Positions 46,930 to 57,429 of a stretch of 64,000 bases of DNA are shown piece by piece. The notes beneath the pieces are model-generated. The model did not search any database. It was not told the DNA's origin and saw nothing but the letters and a program-made list of their open reading frames with translations. Position numbers and translations under genes: made by a program. The stretch's first letter is position 1. Each line of letters begins with the position of its first letter. The stretch is taken from the NCBI RefSeq assembly GCF_013369335.1, contig NZ_SZQJ01000001.1, positions 1 to 64,000 of the forward strand, read 5' to 3'. This stretch comes from Vibrio sp. JPW-9-11-11. GTDB lineage: Bacteria > Pseudomonadota > Gammaproteobacteria > Enterobacterales > Vibrionaceae.

Positions 46930-49008
46930 CTACGCCTTCGAATAGACATCTCGGTCACCGAGCCAGCGGTCGATAATGGCGACGGCACTATCGGGATAGT
47001 TGTCGTGAACGTGGCGAGCAATACGCTGAACTTCGGGAATCAGGCTCTGATCGCGCACCAGATCAGCAATTTTAAAGTCGGCCATGCCGGTTTGCTTGGT
47101 GCCGAGCAACTCTCCCGGCCCGCGAATTTCTAAGTCGCGCTGTGCAATCACAAACCCATCGTTACTCTCGCGCAGAACACCGAGGCGTTTCTGCGCGGTT
47201 TTGGACAGCGGGGCATGGTAGAGCAGCACACAATGGCTGGCGACGCTACCCCGACCGACTCGGCCGCGCAACTGGTGCAGTTGTGCCAGACCAAGTCGCT
47301 CTGGGTTTTCAATGATCATCAAGCTCGAGTTTGGCACATCAACCCCAACTTCAATCACTGTGGTTGCCACGAGTAGATGTAGCTTGTTGTCTTTAAAGTC
47401 CTGCATCACCGCTTGCTTCTCAGCAGGTTTCATGCGCCCGTGAACCAAACCGATTTTGACATCCGGAAGCTTGCGCTGCAGCTCTTCAGCGGTATCGGCC
47501 GCCGCTTGCGCTTCGAGTACTTCAGACTCGTCAATCAAGGTACACACCCAGTAGGCTTGCTTGCCCTCATTTAGACAGGCGTGACGAACGCGTTCAACAA
47601 TATCGTCCCGTTTGGTATCGGGAATGGCCACGGTTTGAATCGGCGTGCGCCCTGGTGGTAGCTCATCAATCACTGAGGTTTCCAAATCGGCGTAGGCGGT
47701 CATCGCTAAGGTGCGTGGAATGGGTGTTGCGGTCATGATCAGCTGATGCGGAAAGGCACCTTGTTTCTCGCCTTTTTCGCGCAGCTCCAGCCGCTGGTGG
47801 ACACCAAAGCGGTGCTGCTCGTCAATAATCACCAAGGCTAAGTGGTGAAACGCAACGTGTTCTTGGAACAGCGCGTGGGTACCGACCACCATTTTCGCCT
47901 CGCCATTGGCAATTTGCTCGAGTTGAGCCTGTTTGGCTTTGCCTTTTAGTTTTCCCGCCAGCCAGCCGACTTTAATGCCCATTGGTTCAAGCCATGCAGA
48001 GAAGTTGATGGCGTGTTGTTCGGCAAGTAGCTCGGTAGGCGCCATTAACGCCACTTGATAGCCATGTTCTAGTGCGCGTAGCGCCGAGAGGGCGGCGACT
48101 AAGGTTTTTCCTGAGCCAACGTCGCCTTGAACTAAACGCATCATCGGATGAGGCTTGGCCAAGTCTTGCTCGATTTCTTGGACTACTCGGGTTTGAGCTT
48201 GGGTTGGGGTAAAGGGCAGACTATTGAGGAGCTGCTGCTTGAGCGTATCGCGCGCTGCTAAGGGTAAGGCGGTGTCTCGTTGGCCTTTACTGCGCACCGC
48301 CAGCATAGATAAATTTTGCGCCAGGAGCTCTTCGATAATCAAACGCACTTGCGCCGGATGTTTGCCGTTATCAAACTGGTTTAAATCAAGGCTTGGGGGG
48401 GGGCGATGAATCGTATGCAATGCCTGGGCAAGCGTAATTTGGCTGTCATAAAGCCCGCTTGGCAAGAGTTCTTGTACTGCGGCTTTATCCAGTAATTCAA
48501 GCGCTTGGTCAGTTAAGTTACGCAGCGTGATTTGGCGTAGGCCATCGGTGGTGGGATAAACCGGAGTCAACGTTTGTTCCACATCTGGGCTTTGGTGCGG
48601 TGCATAGAATTTGTAGTCGGGATGGACGATTTCCAACCCATAACTGCCGCGTTTAACTTCGCCATAGGCGTGGACCGTTCTACCTTCGGCAAAGTTGTTT
48701 TTCATCGCGGCGTTAAAGTTGAAAAAGCGCAGCGTAATGGTGCCATTACCATCGCTGATTTTGACGGTCAGCATTTTGCGTTTGCCAAACAGCGTATCGA
48801 CGCTCATCACTTTACCCTCAACCGCCGCCCACAATCCAGCATGCAGCTTGACCATTGGATAAATGCGGGTGCGGTCTTCGTAACGAAGAGGGAGGTGAAA
48901 CAGCAAATCCTGAACGGTAATCAGGCCAACTTTTGCTAATTTCTCAGCCACTTTGGCGCCGACGCCGGTCAGTGACGTTAAAGGAATAGCAGAGAGAAGT
49001 TGGGACAT
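46930..49008 (-). CDS. recG: ATP-dependent DNA helicase RecG
   Basis: RecG remodels stalled replication forks and Holliday junctions. The 692-residue protein has an N-terminal wedge domain with an OB fold, then superfamily 2 helicase motifs: Walker A GDVGSGKTLVA, MAPTELLAEQHA, DEQHRFGVHQR and ATTVIEVGVDVPNSSLMI, ending with the TRG region RGRVGRG. The coding strand contains a run of nine C (48395-48403) at the conserved PPP of HRPPPSLDL; a gain or a loss of one base leads to a stop within five codons. It lies downstream of gmk-rpoZ-spoT-trmH in the same direction, as in E. coli. Confidence 0.97.
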   Translation of the reverse strand: MSQLLSAIPLTSLTGVGAKVAEKLAKVGLITVQDLLFHLPLRYEDRTRIYPMVKLHAGLWAAVEGKVMSVDTLFGKRKMLTVKISDGNGTITLRFFNFNAAMKNNFAEGRTVHAYGEVKRGSYGLEIVHPDYKFYAPHQSPDVEQTLTPVYPTTDGLRQITLRNLTDQALELLDKAAVQELLPSGLYDSQITLAQALHTIHRPPPSLDLNQFDNGKHPAQVRLIIEELLAQNLSMLAVRSKGQRDTALPLAARDTLKQQLLNSLPFTPTQAQTRVVQEIEQDLAKPHPMMRLVQGDVGSGKTLVAALSALRALEHGYQVALMAPTELLAEQHAINFSAWLEPMGIKVGWLAGKLKGKAKQAQLEQIANGEAKMVVGTHALFQEHVAFHHLALVIIDEQHRFGVHQRLELREKGEKQGAFPHQLIMTATPIPRTLAMTAYADLETSVIDELPPGRTPIQTVAIPDTKRDDIVERVRHACLNEGKQAYWVCTLIDESEVLEAQAAADTAEELQRKLPDVKIGLVHGRMKPAEKQAVMQDFKDNKLHLLVATTVIEVGVDVPNSSLMIIENPERLGLAQLHQLRGRVGRGSVASHCVLLYHAPLSKTAQKRLGVLRESNDGFVIAQRDLEIRGPGELLGTKQTGMADFKIADLVRDQSLIPEVQRIARHVHDNYPDSAVAIIDRWLGDRDVYSKA
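48395..48403 (-). repeat. C9 homopolymer inside recG
   Basis: Nine G on the plus strand (nine C on the coding strand) encode part of the Pro-Pro-Pro motif near residue 202. An extra C gives RPPPKP then a stop; one C fewer gives RPPQALI then a stop. It is the longest G/C run noticed in the window. Confidence 0.9.
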
Positions 49009-49082
49009 AAAAACGCTCGATAAGTCATTCTATAGGTTAGTAATAGTTAACCATTGAGCTGTGTTTTTGTACAGGATAAATG

Positions 49083-49766
49083 TTACTTCTTCTGCATCTC
49101 TGCCCACCAATCATCATCGGCGATGATTTGGCCTTGCTCATCGAGTGGCGGGTAGGGCAGTTTTTTGCGCTTGGCGACTTTGGCGAGCACTGGGTGGCCA
49201 CGCTCAAACAGCAAACGGTGAATGGTCTCTTCTGGTACCGAGCTTACTTCGTTGTCGTACATGCCAGCCGCTTGGCGTTGACGCTGCGCTTCATACAAAA
49301 TCACCGCACTGGCCACAGAGACGTTGAGCGACTGAACCATACCCACCATAGGAATGATGATGTCTTGGTCGGCGAGTTGTTTCGCTTGTTCAGACGCACC
49401 GACTTTCTCACTGCCGAGAATAATGGCGGTGGGCTTGGTGTAGTCAATGTCACGAAAGTCAACGGCCGTCTCTGAAAGGTTGGTTACCAGCACTTGCATG
49501 CCTTGCGCTTTTAATTCTGAAATCGCGTCTTCGATGCTGTCGTGAGTCTCCACTTCGACCCAGTTGCGAGCCCCCGCTGAGGTATGACTCAGGGTACGCA
49601 TTTCGTTCGGCCAAACCGCGTGAATCTTATGGATCCCTGTGGCATCGGCACTGCGAATGACAGCGGAAACATTGTTTGGCTTATGGACCTCTTCGAGGCA
49701 CAGGGTGAGGTCGGCTTGGCGTGCCTTGAGGACTTGTTGAATTCGGTTGTAACGTTCTAAGTTCAT
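49083..49766 (-). CDS. trmH: tRNA (guanosine(18)-2'-O)-methyltransferase TrmH
   Basis: TrmH (SpoU) methylates the ribose of G18 in the D loop of tRNAs. It is a SPOUT-class enzyme with the knot motifs NNVSAVIRSADATGIHKI, ILGSEKVGASEQA and IIPMVGMVQSLNVSVASAVI. The ATG at 49766 is chosen because MNLERYNRIQQVLKARQ matches the TrmH start and gives 227 residues (E. coli 229); an in-frame start at 49841 would add 25 unrelated residues. It is between spoT and recG. Confidence 0.95.
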   Translation of the reverse strand: MNLERYNRIQQVLKARQADLTLCLEEVHKPNNVSAVIRSADATGIHKIHAVWPNEMRTLSHTSAGARNWVEVETHDSIEDAISELKAQGMQVLVTNLSETAVDFRDIDYTKPTAIILGSEKVGASEQAKQLADQDIIIPMVGMVQSLNVSVASAVILYEAQRQRQAAGMYDNEVSSVPEETIHRLLFERGHPVLAKVAKRKKLPYPPLDEQGQIIADDDWWAEMQKK

Positions 49767-49864
49767 AGTGGTAGTGCGATATGTGAGTGACGCTAAAGGT
49801 TGATTCAAAAATGCCCTTGAAACCAGTGGCCTCAAGGACATTTTTATACGGGTACAAAGGCGAG

Positions 49865-51991
49865 TTAGTTCTTGCGGCGACGGACTTTTAACGTCTGTGG
49901 CATGGCTTTAATTTTGCGCATAATGCCTGCAAGATGAACGCGATCTTTGGTGGTCAGGAGCACGGTAACGGTATAAAGTCGGCCGTCGCGCTCTTCCGTC
50001 GACAGCCCGTGAATGTTCGAGCCCGTTTTAGAGATAACATTGGTCAATTCTGCTAAAGCGCCTTGACGATTTTGTACATCGACCGTCACTTCAGTGATGA
50101 ACTCTTTATCGTAATCGTTTGACCATTCGACCGCCATGTATTTATCCGGCTCTTTTTGGTAGCCGCGTACATTCGGACACATTTCACGGTGCACGACTAA
50201 ACCACGACCGGGTGAGACGTGGGCAATAATGTGATCGTCTGGAATCGGGTGACAGCAGTTAGCAAACGTTAGCAAAATGCCTTCAGCGCCGCGGATAGGC
50301 AGTTTCTTCTTCGCTGTTCCATCGGCATTGATGGTTTCGCTCTCAGTGAGCTCATCTGCATCGCCAAGCAGACGGCGGGCAATGACGATACTCATCAACT
50401 CGCCAAGACCAATCGCCGCTAACAGATCATCGACGGTTTTCACTTTCAGATCGGCCAGAACGTGATTAACGTTCTCTTCACTGATATCAGACAGCGACAG
50501 TTCACCTAAGGCGTGATTAAGAAGTCGACGACCGAGTGTGATTGACTCTTCACGGCGCATGGTTTTCAGCACTTGACGAATCTTAGTACGAGCGCGTGAT
50601 GTCACCACATAGTTAAGCCATGCCGCGTTAGGACGAGCGCCGGGCGCGCTGATGATCTCGATAGTTTGACCGTTCTTGAGTGATTTACTCAGCGGGTATG
50701 GGTTGCGGTCTACACGTGCACCGACACAGGTGTTGCCCACGTCGGTATGTACTGCGTAGGCAAAATCAACCGCAGTGGCCCCGACAGGCAGCTCGACGAT
50801 GCGCCCTTTCGGCGTAAAGACGTAAATTTCGTCTGGGAATAGATCCGATTTGACGTTTTCAATGAATTCGAATGAGTTGCCAGCGCTTTGCTGAAGCTCA
50901 AGCAAGCTTTGCATCCAGCGCTGAGCTTTGACCTGTGCCGTAGTGCCAGTTCGTTCGCCATTGCCTTTATAAGACCAGTGTGCTGCGACACCTTTGTCGG
51001 CCATCTGGTCCATATCTTCAGTGCGGATCTGCACTTCAACCGGTACGCCGTGAGGCCCAACCATAGAGGTGTGAAGCGATTGATAGCCGTTGGCTTTTGG
51101 TACCGCAATGTAATCTTTCATTCGCCCAGGGCGTGGCTTGTACAGGCTGTGCACTTGACCAAGCACACGGTAACAAGTGTCGGCGTCTTCAACGACCACG
51201 CGAAACGCGTAGATGTCCATAATGGTGTGGAAGCGCTGCTCTTTGGTTTTCATCTTGTTGTAGATGGAGAACAGATTCTTCTCCCGCCCCACTACGCGTG
51301 CATTCAGCCCGACTTCTTCAAGGCGGCCTTCAATTTCGTTATGGATGCGTTGAATCATCTCATTACGGTTACCACGTGCGGCCTTAACGACCTCTTTAAG
51401 AACTCGGTAGCGATTTGGGTACAGTGCTTCAAAACCCAGCTCTTCAAGCTCAGTTTTGATGTTGTGGATACCCAAGCGGTGGGCAAGTGGTGAGTAGATT
51501 TCTAGGGTTTCACGCGCGATACGACGCTTTTTGTCGGGGCGAAGTGCGCCCAGCGTACGCATATTGTGGGTGCGGTCAGCCAGTTTGATCAAAATGACGC
51601 GGATGTCTTGCACCATGGCAAGCACCATCTTACGGAAGTTTTCTGCCTGAGCTTCCTTGCGATCGCGAAACTTAAGCTTATCGAGCTTAGAAACGCCATC
51701 CACCAGTTCTGCTACGGTATTACCAAACTGAGTTTCTAGCTCTTCTTTGGTGACTTCAGTGTCTTCAATGACATCGTGTAGTAGTGCTGCTTGTAGGGTT
51801 TCAATATCTAGGCGCATTTCGGCCAGAATACGAGCCACTGCAACAGGGTGGATGATATAGGGTTCGCCGCTTGAGCGAGTTTGCCCTTCATGGGCGTCTT
51901 TCGCTACCACATAAGATTGACGCAGAGCCTCAATTTGAGGCTCTGTTAGGTATTCTTGGGCAACGTCTTTTAGGCTATCGAATAGATACAA
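49865..51991 (-). CDS. spoT: Bifunctional (p)ppGpp synthetase/hydrolase SpoT
   Basis: SpoT makes and mainly degrades the alarmone (p)ppGpp. The 708-residue protein has an HD hydrolase domain (ALLHDVIEDT, LADRTHNMRTL), a synthetase domain (YRVLGQVHSLYKPRPGRMKDY), TGS (VFTPKGRIVELPVGATAVDFA), the helical/zinc-finger-like region and a C-terminal ACT domain. Translation starts at TTG, as it does in E. coli spoT, and no better start is available downstream because MYLFDSL is conserved. It follows rpoZ by 40 bases. Confidence 0.98.
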   Translation of the reverse strand: MYLFDSLKDVAQEYLTEPQIEALRQSYVVAKDAHEGQTRSSGEPYIIHPVAVARILAEMRLDIETLQAALLHDVIEDTEVTKEELETQFGNTVAELVDGVSKLDKLKFRDRKEAQAENFRKMVLAMVQDIRVILIKLADRTHNMRTLGALRPDKKRRIARETLEIYSPLAHRLGIHNIKTELEELGFEALYPNRYRVLKEVVKAARGNRNEMIQRIHNEIEGRLEEVGLNARVVGREKNLFSIYNKMKTKEQRFHTIMDIYAFRVVVEDADTCYRVLGQVHSLYKPRPGRMKDYIAVPKANGYQSLHTSMVGPHGVPVEVQIRTEDMDQMADKGVAAHWSYKGNGERTGTTAQVKAQRWMQSLLELQQSAGNSFEFIENVKSDLFPDEIYVFTPKGRIVELPVGATAVDFAYAVHTDVGNTCVGARVDRNPYPLSKSLKNGQTIEIISAPGARPNAAWLNYVVTSRARTKIRQVLKTMRREESITLGRRLLNHALGELSLSDISEENVNHVLADLKVKTVDDLLAAIGLGELMSIVIARRLLGDADELTESETINADGTAKKKLPIRGAEGILLTFANCCHPIPDDHIIAHVSPGRGLVVHREMCPNVRGYQKEPDKYMAVEWSNDYDKEFITEVTVDVQNRQGALAELTNVISKTGSNIHGLSTEERDGRLYTVTVLLTTKDRVHLAGIMRKIKAMPQTLKVRRRKN

Positions 51992-52031
51992 ACTTTAGGC
52001 CCGGAAGATAGTTGTAAAAGAGAAGGTCTGA

Positions 52032-52304
52032 TTAACGGCTGTGAGCGATGCTGCTTACTGCGGCTAGTTCAGCGGCTTCTTGCTCTTGCTGTTCTTGACG
52101 CTCACGGGCATCAAGGATCTCTTTAGTGATAAGCCCTTCTTCGATTTCGCGCAGAGCGATAACCGTTTGCTTATCATTCTCTTCAGGCACTAGTGAATCT
52201 TTGCCGCCAGTTTGCATTTGACGAGCGCGGCGTGCCGCAATGAGAACTAGGTCGAAACGGTTGCCAACTTTTTCAACAGCGTCTTGAACAGTTACGCGTG
52301 CCAT
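52032..52304 (-). CDS. rpoZ: RNA polymerase omega subunit
   Basis: The 90-residue omega subunit stabilises beta prime and forms part of a (p)ppGpp site on RNA polymerase. Its sequence [29 protein letters not shown] matches the family, with the [17 protein letters not shown] segment after it. GGAG lies five bases before the ATG. It lies between gmk and spoT, the usual arrangement. Confidence 0.98.
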   Translation of the reverse strand: MARVTVQDAVEKVGNRFDLVLIAARRARQMQTGGKDSLVPEENDKQTVIALREIEEGLITKEILDARERQEQQEQEAAELAAVSSIAHSR

Positions 52305-52380
52305 GAGAACTCCAAATTAGTTAACTAAAATTTTGAATGACGAGAAATTATACAGGGTGTCAGTTCCAAGTGTCTAGAAC

Positions 52381-53082
<702 letters not shown>

Positions 53083-53149
53083 TTACCTGAGTTGGCGAAA
53101 TTTAGGTCAGAAAAATGGACGCGAAGAGTAGCATAAATTTACACTTTGG

Positions 53150-53175
53150 GACAAGAGCCCGAGTGGGCTCTTGTC
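53150..53175 (-). terminator. Hairpin after yicC
   Basis: GACAAGAGCCC-GAGT-GGGCTCTTGTC is a perfect 11-pair inverted repeat lying just after the yicC stop. It is not followed by a T tract on the minus strand, so it may be a weak terminator or an RNA 3'-end stabiliser. Confidence 0.5.
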
Positions 53176-53189
53176 GATGCCTAACGTGC

Positions 53190-54056
53190 TTACTCGATGT
53201 TTTGGATCTGTTCACGCATCTGCTCGATGAGCACTTTAAGCTCAACCCCCGAGGCGGTGATGTCGGTGCTAATAGATTTTGAGGCGAGGGTATTCGACTC
53301 GCGATTGAACTCTTGCATCATAAAGTCCAAGCGTCGGCCACAAGCGCCGCCTTTTTTGAGAATATTGTTCGCTTCTTTCACATGTGAGTCGAGACGGTCC
53401 AGCTCTTCAGCGACATCCGATTTTTGCGCCAACAAGATCAACTCTTGTTCGACACGAGATGGATCGAGCTCAACTTTGGCTTCTTCAAACTTAGAAAATA
53501 GGCGCTCACGTTGCCATTCTAAGATTTCAGGCATACGGGCACGTACTTTGGTCACTTCTGCGCTGATGGCATCAAGGCGCTGGGCAATCAACGCTTTCAT
53601 GTTTTCGCCTTCACGGCCGCGCGCTTCAATAAAGTCACTGATGGCGTCATCGAAGGCTGAAAGCAAGTCTTTGTTGACTTGATCCATATCTTGCTCTTGC
53701 GCTTCCATTACCCCAGGCCAGTTCATCACTTGGAAAGGGTTGATACGACTGAGCTCCCCGGTCATGTGCATCACTTGTTCTGCCGCTTTGATGACCTGAT
53801 TTGCTAAGGTTTCGTTGATAGTCAGTTCGCCTTTGGCGGCAGGGTTAGCTTCAAAACGCAGTGCACATTCGACTTTACCGCGCGCTAAGCGCTTACGAAA
53901 GCGCTCGCGCAGCACAGGCTCAAGGCCGCGAAACTGCTCTGGCAGGCGGAAGTAAGTTTCCAAGTAGCGTTGATTGACACTGCGGATTTCCCATACCGCG
54001 CTGCCCCAGTCGCCTTTCACTTCTTTACGTGCGTAGGCTGTCATACTATAGATCAT
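53190..54056 (-). CDS. yicC: YicC family endoribonuclease
   Basis: YicC is a conserved cytoplasmic protein reported as an endoribonuclease that affects small-RNA turnover. The 288-residue protein starts [12 protein letters not shown] and ends [14 protein letters not shown], both strongly conserved; the C-terminal DUF1732 domain includes [18 protein letters not shown]. The ATG at 54056 is chosen by match to E. coli YicC (287); an in-frame frame to 54161 has no homology. It is divergent from rph, as in E. coli. Confidence 0.95.
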   Translation of the reverse strand: MIYSMTAYARKEVKGDWGSAVWEIRSVNQRYLETYFRLPEQFRGLEPVLRERFRKRLARGKVECALRFEANPAAKGELTINETLANQVIKAAEQVMHMTGELSRINPFQVMNWPGVMEAQEQDMDQVNKDLLSAFDDAISDFIEARGREGENMKALIAQRLDAISAEVTKVRARMPEILEWQRERLFSKFEEAKVELDPSRVEQELILLAQKSDVAEELDRLDSHVKEANNILKKGGACGRRLDFMMQEFNRESNTLASKSISTDITASGVELKVLIEQMREQIQNIE

Positions 54057-54196
54057 CGAATTTTCCTGTTTTATCATCTGTGAAAATAACGCATGCCAAT
54101 AGTAGCACAGTTCGTCGGCCGATAGCTTTGCCGAGTAAACTTCGCTATAATCTGGCCCCAATCAAATACGTCTCCCCCATAAATAAGGTAATGCCC

Positions 54197-54913
54197 ATGC
54201 GTCCAAACGACCGCGCGGCGGATCAAATTCGCCCAATCAAAATGACTCGTAACTATACCGCCTATGCTGAGGGCTCGGTGCTGGTTGAGTTTGGCAATAC
54301 CAAAGTGTTGTGCAATGCCACGGTAGAAGAGAATGTTCCACGCTGGCTTAAAGGCCAAGGTAAAGGTTGGGTCACCGCAGAATATGGCATGTTACCGCGC
54401 TCGACGCACTCGCGTATGCGTCGTGAAGCTGCCAGCGGCAAGCAAGGCGGTCGTACCATGGAAATTCAACGTCTGATCGCGCGTAGTCTACGCGCCGTGG
54501 TCGATTTAGAAGCTATGGGTGAGATTATGGTCACGGTCGATTGTGACGTGATTCAAGCTGATGGTGGTACCCGCACAGCGTCTATCTCTGGTGCGAGCGT
54601 AGCGATGGCGGATGCGTTCCAACACTTGGTGGAGAACGGCAAGCTCAAAGCCAACCCAATGAAAGGTCATGTAGCAGCGGTGTCCGTAGGGCAGCTTGGC
54701 GAAGATATTTTGTGTGACCTTGAATATGTGGAAGACTCTGCGGCCGATACCGATATGAATGTGGTGATGACCGAAGACGGTCGTATGATTGAAGTACAAG
54801 GCACGGCGGAAGGTGAACCCTTTAGTCACGAAGACCTGATGAAAATGTTGGAATCGGCGAAAGTCGGTATTAGCGAGATCGTCGCGGCGCAGAAGGCGGC
54901 GTTAGAAAATTAA
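54197..54913 (+). CDS. rph: Ribonuclease PH
   Basis: RNase PH is a phosphate-dependent 3'-5' exoribonuclease that trims tRNA precursors. It begins [20 protein letters not shown] and shows [34 protein letters not shown] and [20 protein letters not shown]. The ATG at 54197 gives 238 residues, the E. coli length, with AAGGT seven bases upstream; an ATG two codons earlier is too close to it. It ends eight bases before a terminator hairpin that probably acts as the pyrE attenuator. Confidence 0.97.
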   Translation: MRPNDRAADQIRPIKMTRNYTAYAEGSVLVEFGNTKVLCNATVEENVPRWLKGQGKGWVTAEYGMLPRSTHSRMRREAASGKQGGRTMEIQRLIARSLRAVVDLEAMGEIMVTVDCDVIQADGGTRTASISGASVAMADAFQHLVENGKLKANPMKGHVAAVSVGQLGEDILCDLEYVEDSAADTDMNVVMTEDGRMIEVQGTAEGEPFSHEDLMKMLESAKVGISEIVAAQKAALEN

Positions 54914-54921
54914 TGTTTATT

Positions 54922-54955
54922 AAATAGCTTCCTATTTAGGAAGCTATTTTTTTAT
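54922..54955 (+). promoter_or_regulatory. rph-pyrE intercistronic attenuator (terminator hairpin)
   Basis: AAATAGCTTCC-TATTT-GGAAGCTATTT followed by more T forms an intrinsic terminator only eight bases after the rph stop. In E. coli the pyrE attenuator is set in the same way, so that a ribosome finishing rph close behind RNA polymerase blocks the hairpin when UTP is low. The same UTP-sensed control is inferred here. A smaller inverted repeat, GTCTAG-AAAA-CTAGAC, lies at 54997-55012. Confidence 0.75.
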
Positions 54956-55033
54956 CAAGATTTAGCGAAGGCTAAGTTTTGTACTGTTTATAAACCGTCT
55001 AGAAAACTAGACCTTTTATTTAGAGAGAAAGTA

Positions 55034-55675
55034 ATGAAAGCATACCAGCGTGAATTTATTGAGTTTGCCTTAGAGAAAGAAGTCCTAAAGTTTGGTGAGT
55101 TTACTTTAAAATCAGGCCGCAAGAGTCCGTACTTCTTTAACGCTGGTCTGTTCAATACCGGTCGTGATTTAGCGCGCTTGGGTCGCTTCTACGCGGCAGC
55201 ATTAGCCGATTCTGGTATTGAGTTTGATGTATTGTTCGGCCCTGCTTACAAAGGCATTCCTATTGCAACTACTACGGCAGTAGCACTCGCTGACCACCAT
55301 GACATCGACACGCCTTACTGCTTTAATCGTAAAGAAGCGAAAGACCACGGCGAAGGTGGCAACTTAGTCGGCAGTGCGCTCGAAGGTCGTATTATGTTGG
55401 TCGATGATGTCATCACAGCGGGCACCGCGATTCGTGAGTCGATGGAGATCATCCAAGCGAATGGAGCCGATCTGGCGGGTGTATTGGTGGCAATCGACCG
55501 TCAAGAGAAAGGTAAAGGGGAGCTGTCGGCGATTCAAGAAGTTGAGCGCGACTTTGGCTGCGCGATTATCTCGATTGTGAGCCTGACCGACCTGGTGACG
55601 TTTCTTGAAGAGCAAGGAACGGACAGCGAACACTTAGAAGCCGTGAAGGCGTATCGCGCTGAATACGGAGTTTAG
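55034..55675 (+). CDS. pyrE: Orotate phosphoribosyltransferase
   Basis: PyrE converts orotate and PRPP to OMP in pyrimidine synthesis. The 213-residue protein (E. coli 213) has [34 protein letters not shown] and the PRPP loop [21 protein letters not shown] precedes the ATG. It follows rph by 120 bases, with the attenuator between. Confidence 0.98.
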   Translation: MKAYQREFIEFALEKEVLKFGEFTLKSGRKSPYFFNAGLFNTGRDLARLGRFYAAALADSGIEFDVLFGPAYKGIPIATTTAVALADHHDIDTPYCFNRKEAKDHGEGGNLVGSALEGRIMLVDDVITAGTAIRESMEIIQANGADLAGVLVAIDRQEKGKGELSAIQEVERDFGCAIISIVSLTDLVTFLEEQGTDSEHLEAVKAYRAEYGV

Positions 55676-55706
55676 ACGTAACTCACTGTCGTGCGCTCTT
55701 AACAAC

Positions 55707-55745
55707 AAGGGGCGGATGGTTACCCATCCGCCCCTTTCTTTTTTT
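55707..55745 (+). terminator. Rho-independent terminator of pyrE
   Basis: AGGGGCGGATGG and CCATCCGCCCCT form a 12-pair GC-rich stem around a TTAC loop, followed by TTCTTTTTTT. It also lies upstream of the convergent lpxL stop and could serve in the other direction only weakly. Confidence 0.92.
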
Positions 55746-55754
55746 AAAGCGGGA

Positions 55755-56708
55755 TTACTTGTATCGAATGCCTTTCTCGATGCTTTCATCTTCCATGGTT
55801 TTATAGCGTTTATGTAGCCACATCCATTGCTCTGGGGCGCGTAGAATGACCTCTTCGACGTGTCGGTTCATATAGGCGGCTGCCGCTTTTTCGTCTTTCT
55901 GTGGGTACTCTTCTTCAACCGATTTGTTGGCTAAGATTTCATACTGGCCTTGTGGATTTCGAAAGCCTGAACCCATGACGATGGCCGCTTTGCTGGTATA
56001 GGCAAGAATGCTGGTTCCAGTGGTGGTACAGGCATCTTGAACCGCAAAAAACGGCACAAATACCGACTTGTTGCGTCCGTAGTCGTGGTCTGGAAGATAA
56101 AACAAGCGTTCGCCGCTTCGCATGACGCGAATCATCTGCTTAATGTCTTTTCTATCTATCAGCACGTTGCCATTGTGCGAACGCCCCCAGTATTGGATAA
56201 GGTTGTAGGCAGGGTTGTTGTGTGGGCGAAACGCGCCATACCCGCCCAGACCTAGCACAGCAAATGCACGCGCTGTGATCTCTAGATTCAGTGCATGCAC
56301 GCAGCACAACAGTACCCCTTTACCTTGCGCCTTGTATTGATGCAGTAGGTCGATGTCTTTGGCGACAATACGACGTTTAAAGCGCCAAGTTGGCCAAAAC
56401 CAGGTGATGCCGGTTTCAATTAGGGCCATACCGGTATTTTTAAAGTTCTCTTCAACCATTTTGTCGCGCTCTAGCGGAGCCATTTCAGGAAAGGCCAGCT
56501 CGAGGTTGCGTCGTGCCACTTTGACTCGGGACTTACCCAACTTCATGCCCAGTTTACCCAAGCCACGGCCGATTCGATATAACACGGCATAAGGAAGTAA
56601 GTTAACGATCAGCGCTAACAGGCCAAAGCCCAGCCAAACTCCCCAATATTTAGGGTGAATAAGCGCTAGGGTGAACTTAGGTTTTTCAACAGTCGATTTT
56701 TTGCTCAT
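55755..56708 (-). CDS. lpxL: Lipid A late acyltransferase, LpxL family
   Basis: This 317-residue inner-membrane enzyme adds a secondary acyl chain to Kdo2-lipid IVA. The sequence follows E. coli LpxL (KFTLALIHPKYWGVWLGFG; FRPHNNPAYN; LPDHDYG; APEQWMWLHKRYKT). The HX4E catalytic motif is His138 to Glu143 (HALNLE). One membrane helix lies at about 23-45. Two enzymes of this family, LpxL and the hydroxyacyl-transferring LpxN, are known in V. cholerae, and the sequence alone does not settle which acyl chain is used. It lies between pyrE and slmA. Confidence 0.85.
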   Translation of the reverse strand: MSKKSTVEKPKFTLALIHPKYWGVWLGFGLLALIVNLLPYAVLYRIGRGLGKLGMKLGKSRVKVARRNLELAFPEMAPLERDKMVEENFKNTGMALIETGITWFWPTWRFKRRIVAKDIDLLHQYKAQGKGVLLCCVHALNLEITARAFAVLGLGGYGAFRPHNNPAYNLIQYWGRSHNGNVLIDRKDIKQMIRVMRSGERLFYLPDHDYGRNKSVFVPFFAVQDACTTTGTSILAYTSKAAIVMGSGFRNPQGQYEILANKSVEEEYPQKDEKAAAAYMNRHVEEVILRAPEQWMWLHKRYKTMEDESIEKGIRYK

Positions 56709-56730
56709 AACTATGACTTTATTTCTGTAC

Positions 56731-57321
56731 TTACTGAATTTGTGCGCTCAGCAAGGCCCAATACTCTTCAAAACTGGCGGTAGGTTGATATTTAAAATCA
56801 CTGCGGACAAAGCGATTCAAGCTGCCTTCAACTTGGCCGAGAAGCTGCGCAGCAAGTACTCTTTCATCGACAGGGAAAGCTTTGCCTTCACGTAGCATGC
56901 GTTCGCGTAAGATTTGGCGCAGCGAGGTTTCGATGCGCTCAAACAGTTGATTGATGCGTTCGCGCAGACGTTCGTTTTCAAACATCAGTGCGTGACCAGA
57001 CAAGATGCGACTTAAGCCAGGGTTGCGTTCTGCAAAGGCCAGAATCAGCTGCAACACTAGGCGAATGCGGGTTAAGGTATCTTTTTCTTCATCAACAATG
57101 CGGTTGATGCGCGACATCAGAGATTCTTCGATAAACTCGATCAGGCCCTCAAACATGCGGGCTTTGCTCGGGAAATGGCGATAGAGTGCGGCTTCAGAAA
57201 CGCCAACCTGTTTCGCCAGTTTTGCAGTGGTAATACGCGACGCGCCCTCGTTGGACTCGAGCATTTCTGCTAAGGCTTGCAAAATTTCATCTCGGCGGTT
57301 GGTTTTTCTTGTTCCGGCCAT
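56731..57321 (-). CDS. slmA: Nucleoid occlusion factor SlmA
   Basis: SlmA is a TetR-family DNA-binding protein that blocks FtsZ assembly over the nucleoid. The N-terminal HTH reads [25 protein letters not shown], split here as [20 protein letters not shown], and the C-terminal domain follows the SlmA pattern ([20 protein letters not shown]). 196 residues (E. coli 198). AAGGAA lies upstream of the ATG. It sits between coaBC and the lipid A acyltransferase gene, next to pyrE, as in other gammaproteobacteria. Confidence 0.96.
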   Translation of the reverse strand: MAGTRKTNRRDEILQALAEMLESNEGASRITTAKLAKQVGVSEAALYRHFPSKARMFEGLIEFIEESLMSRINRIVDEEKDTLTRIRLVLQLILAFAERNPGLSRILSGHALMFENERLRERINQLFERIETSLRQILRERMLREGKAFPVDERVLAAQLLGQVEGSLNRFVRSDFKYQPTASFEEYWALLSAQIQ

Positions 57322-57429
57322 GACCCTGTTCCTTTTGTTACCATTCTGAATAAAAGGGTTTGAGCCGTTGAATGCTCAAACCCGACAACCTATGACATAT
57401 CCTTTGTCGCGGTGTTGCTAGTAATAAGA

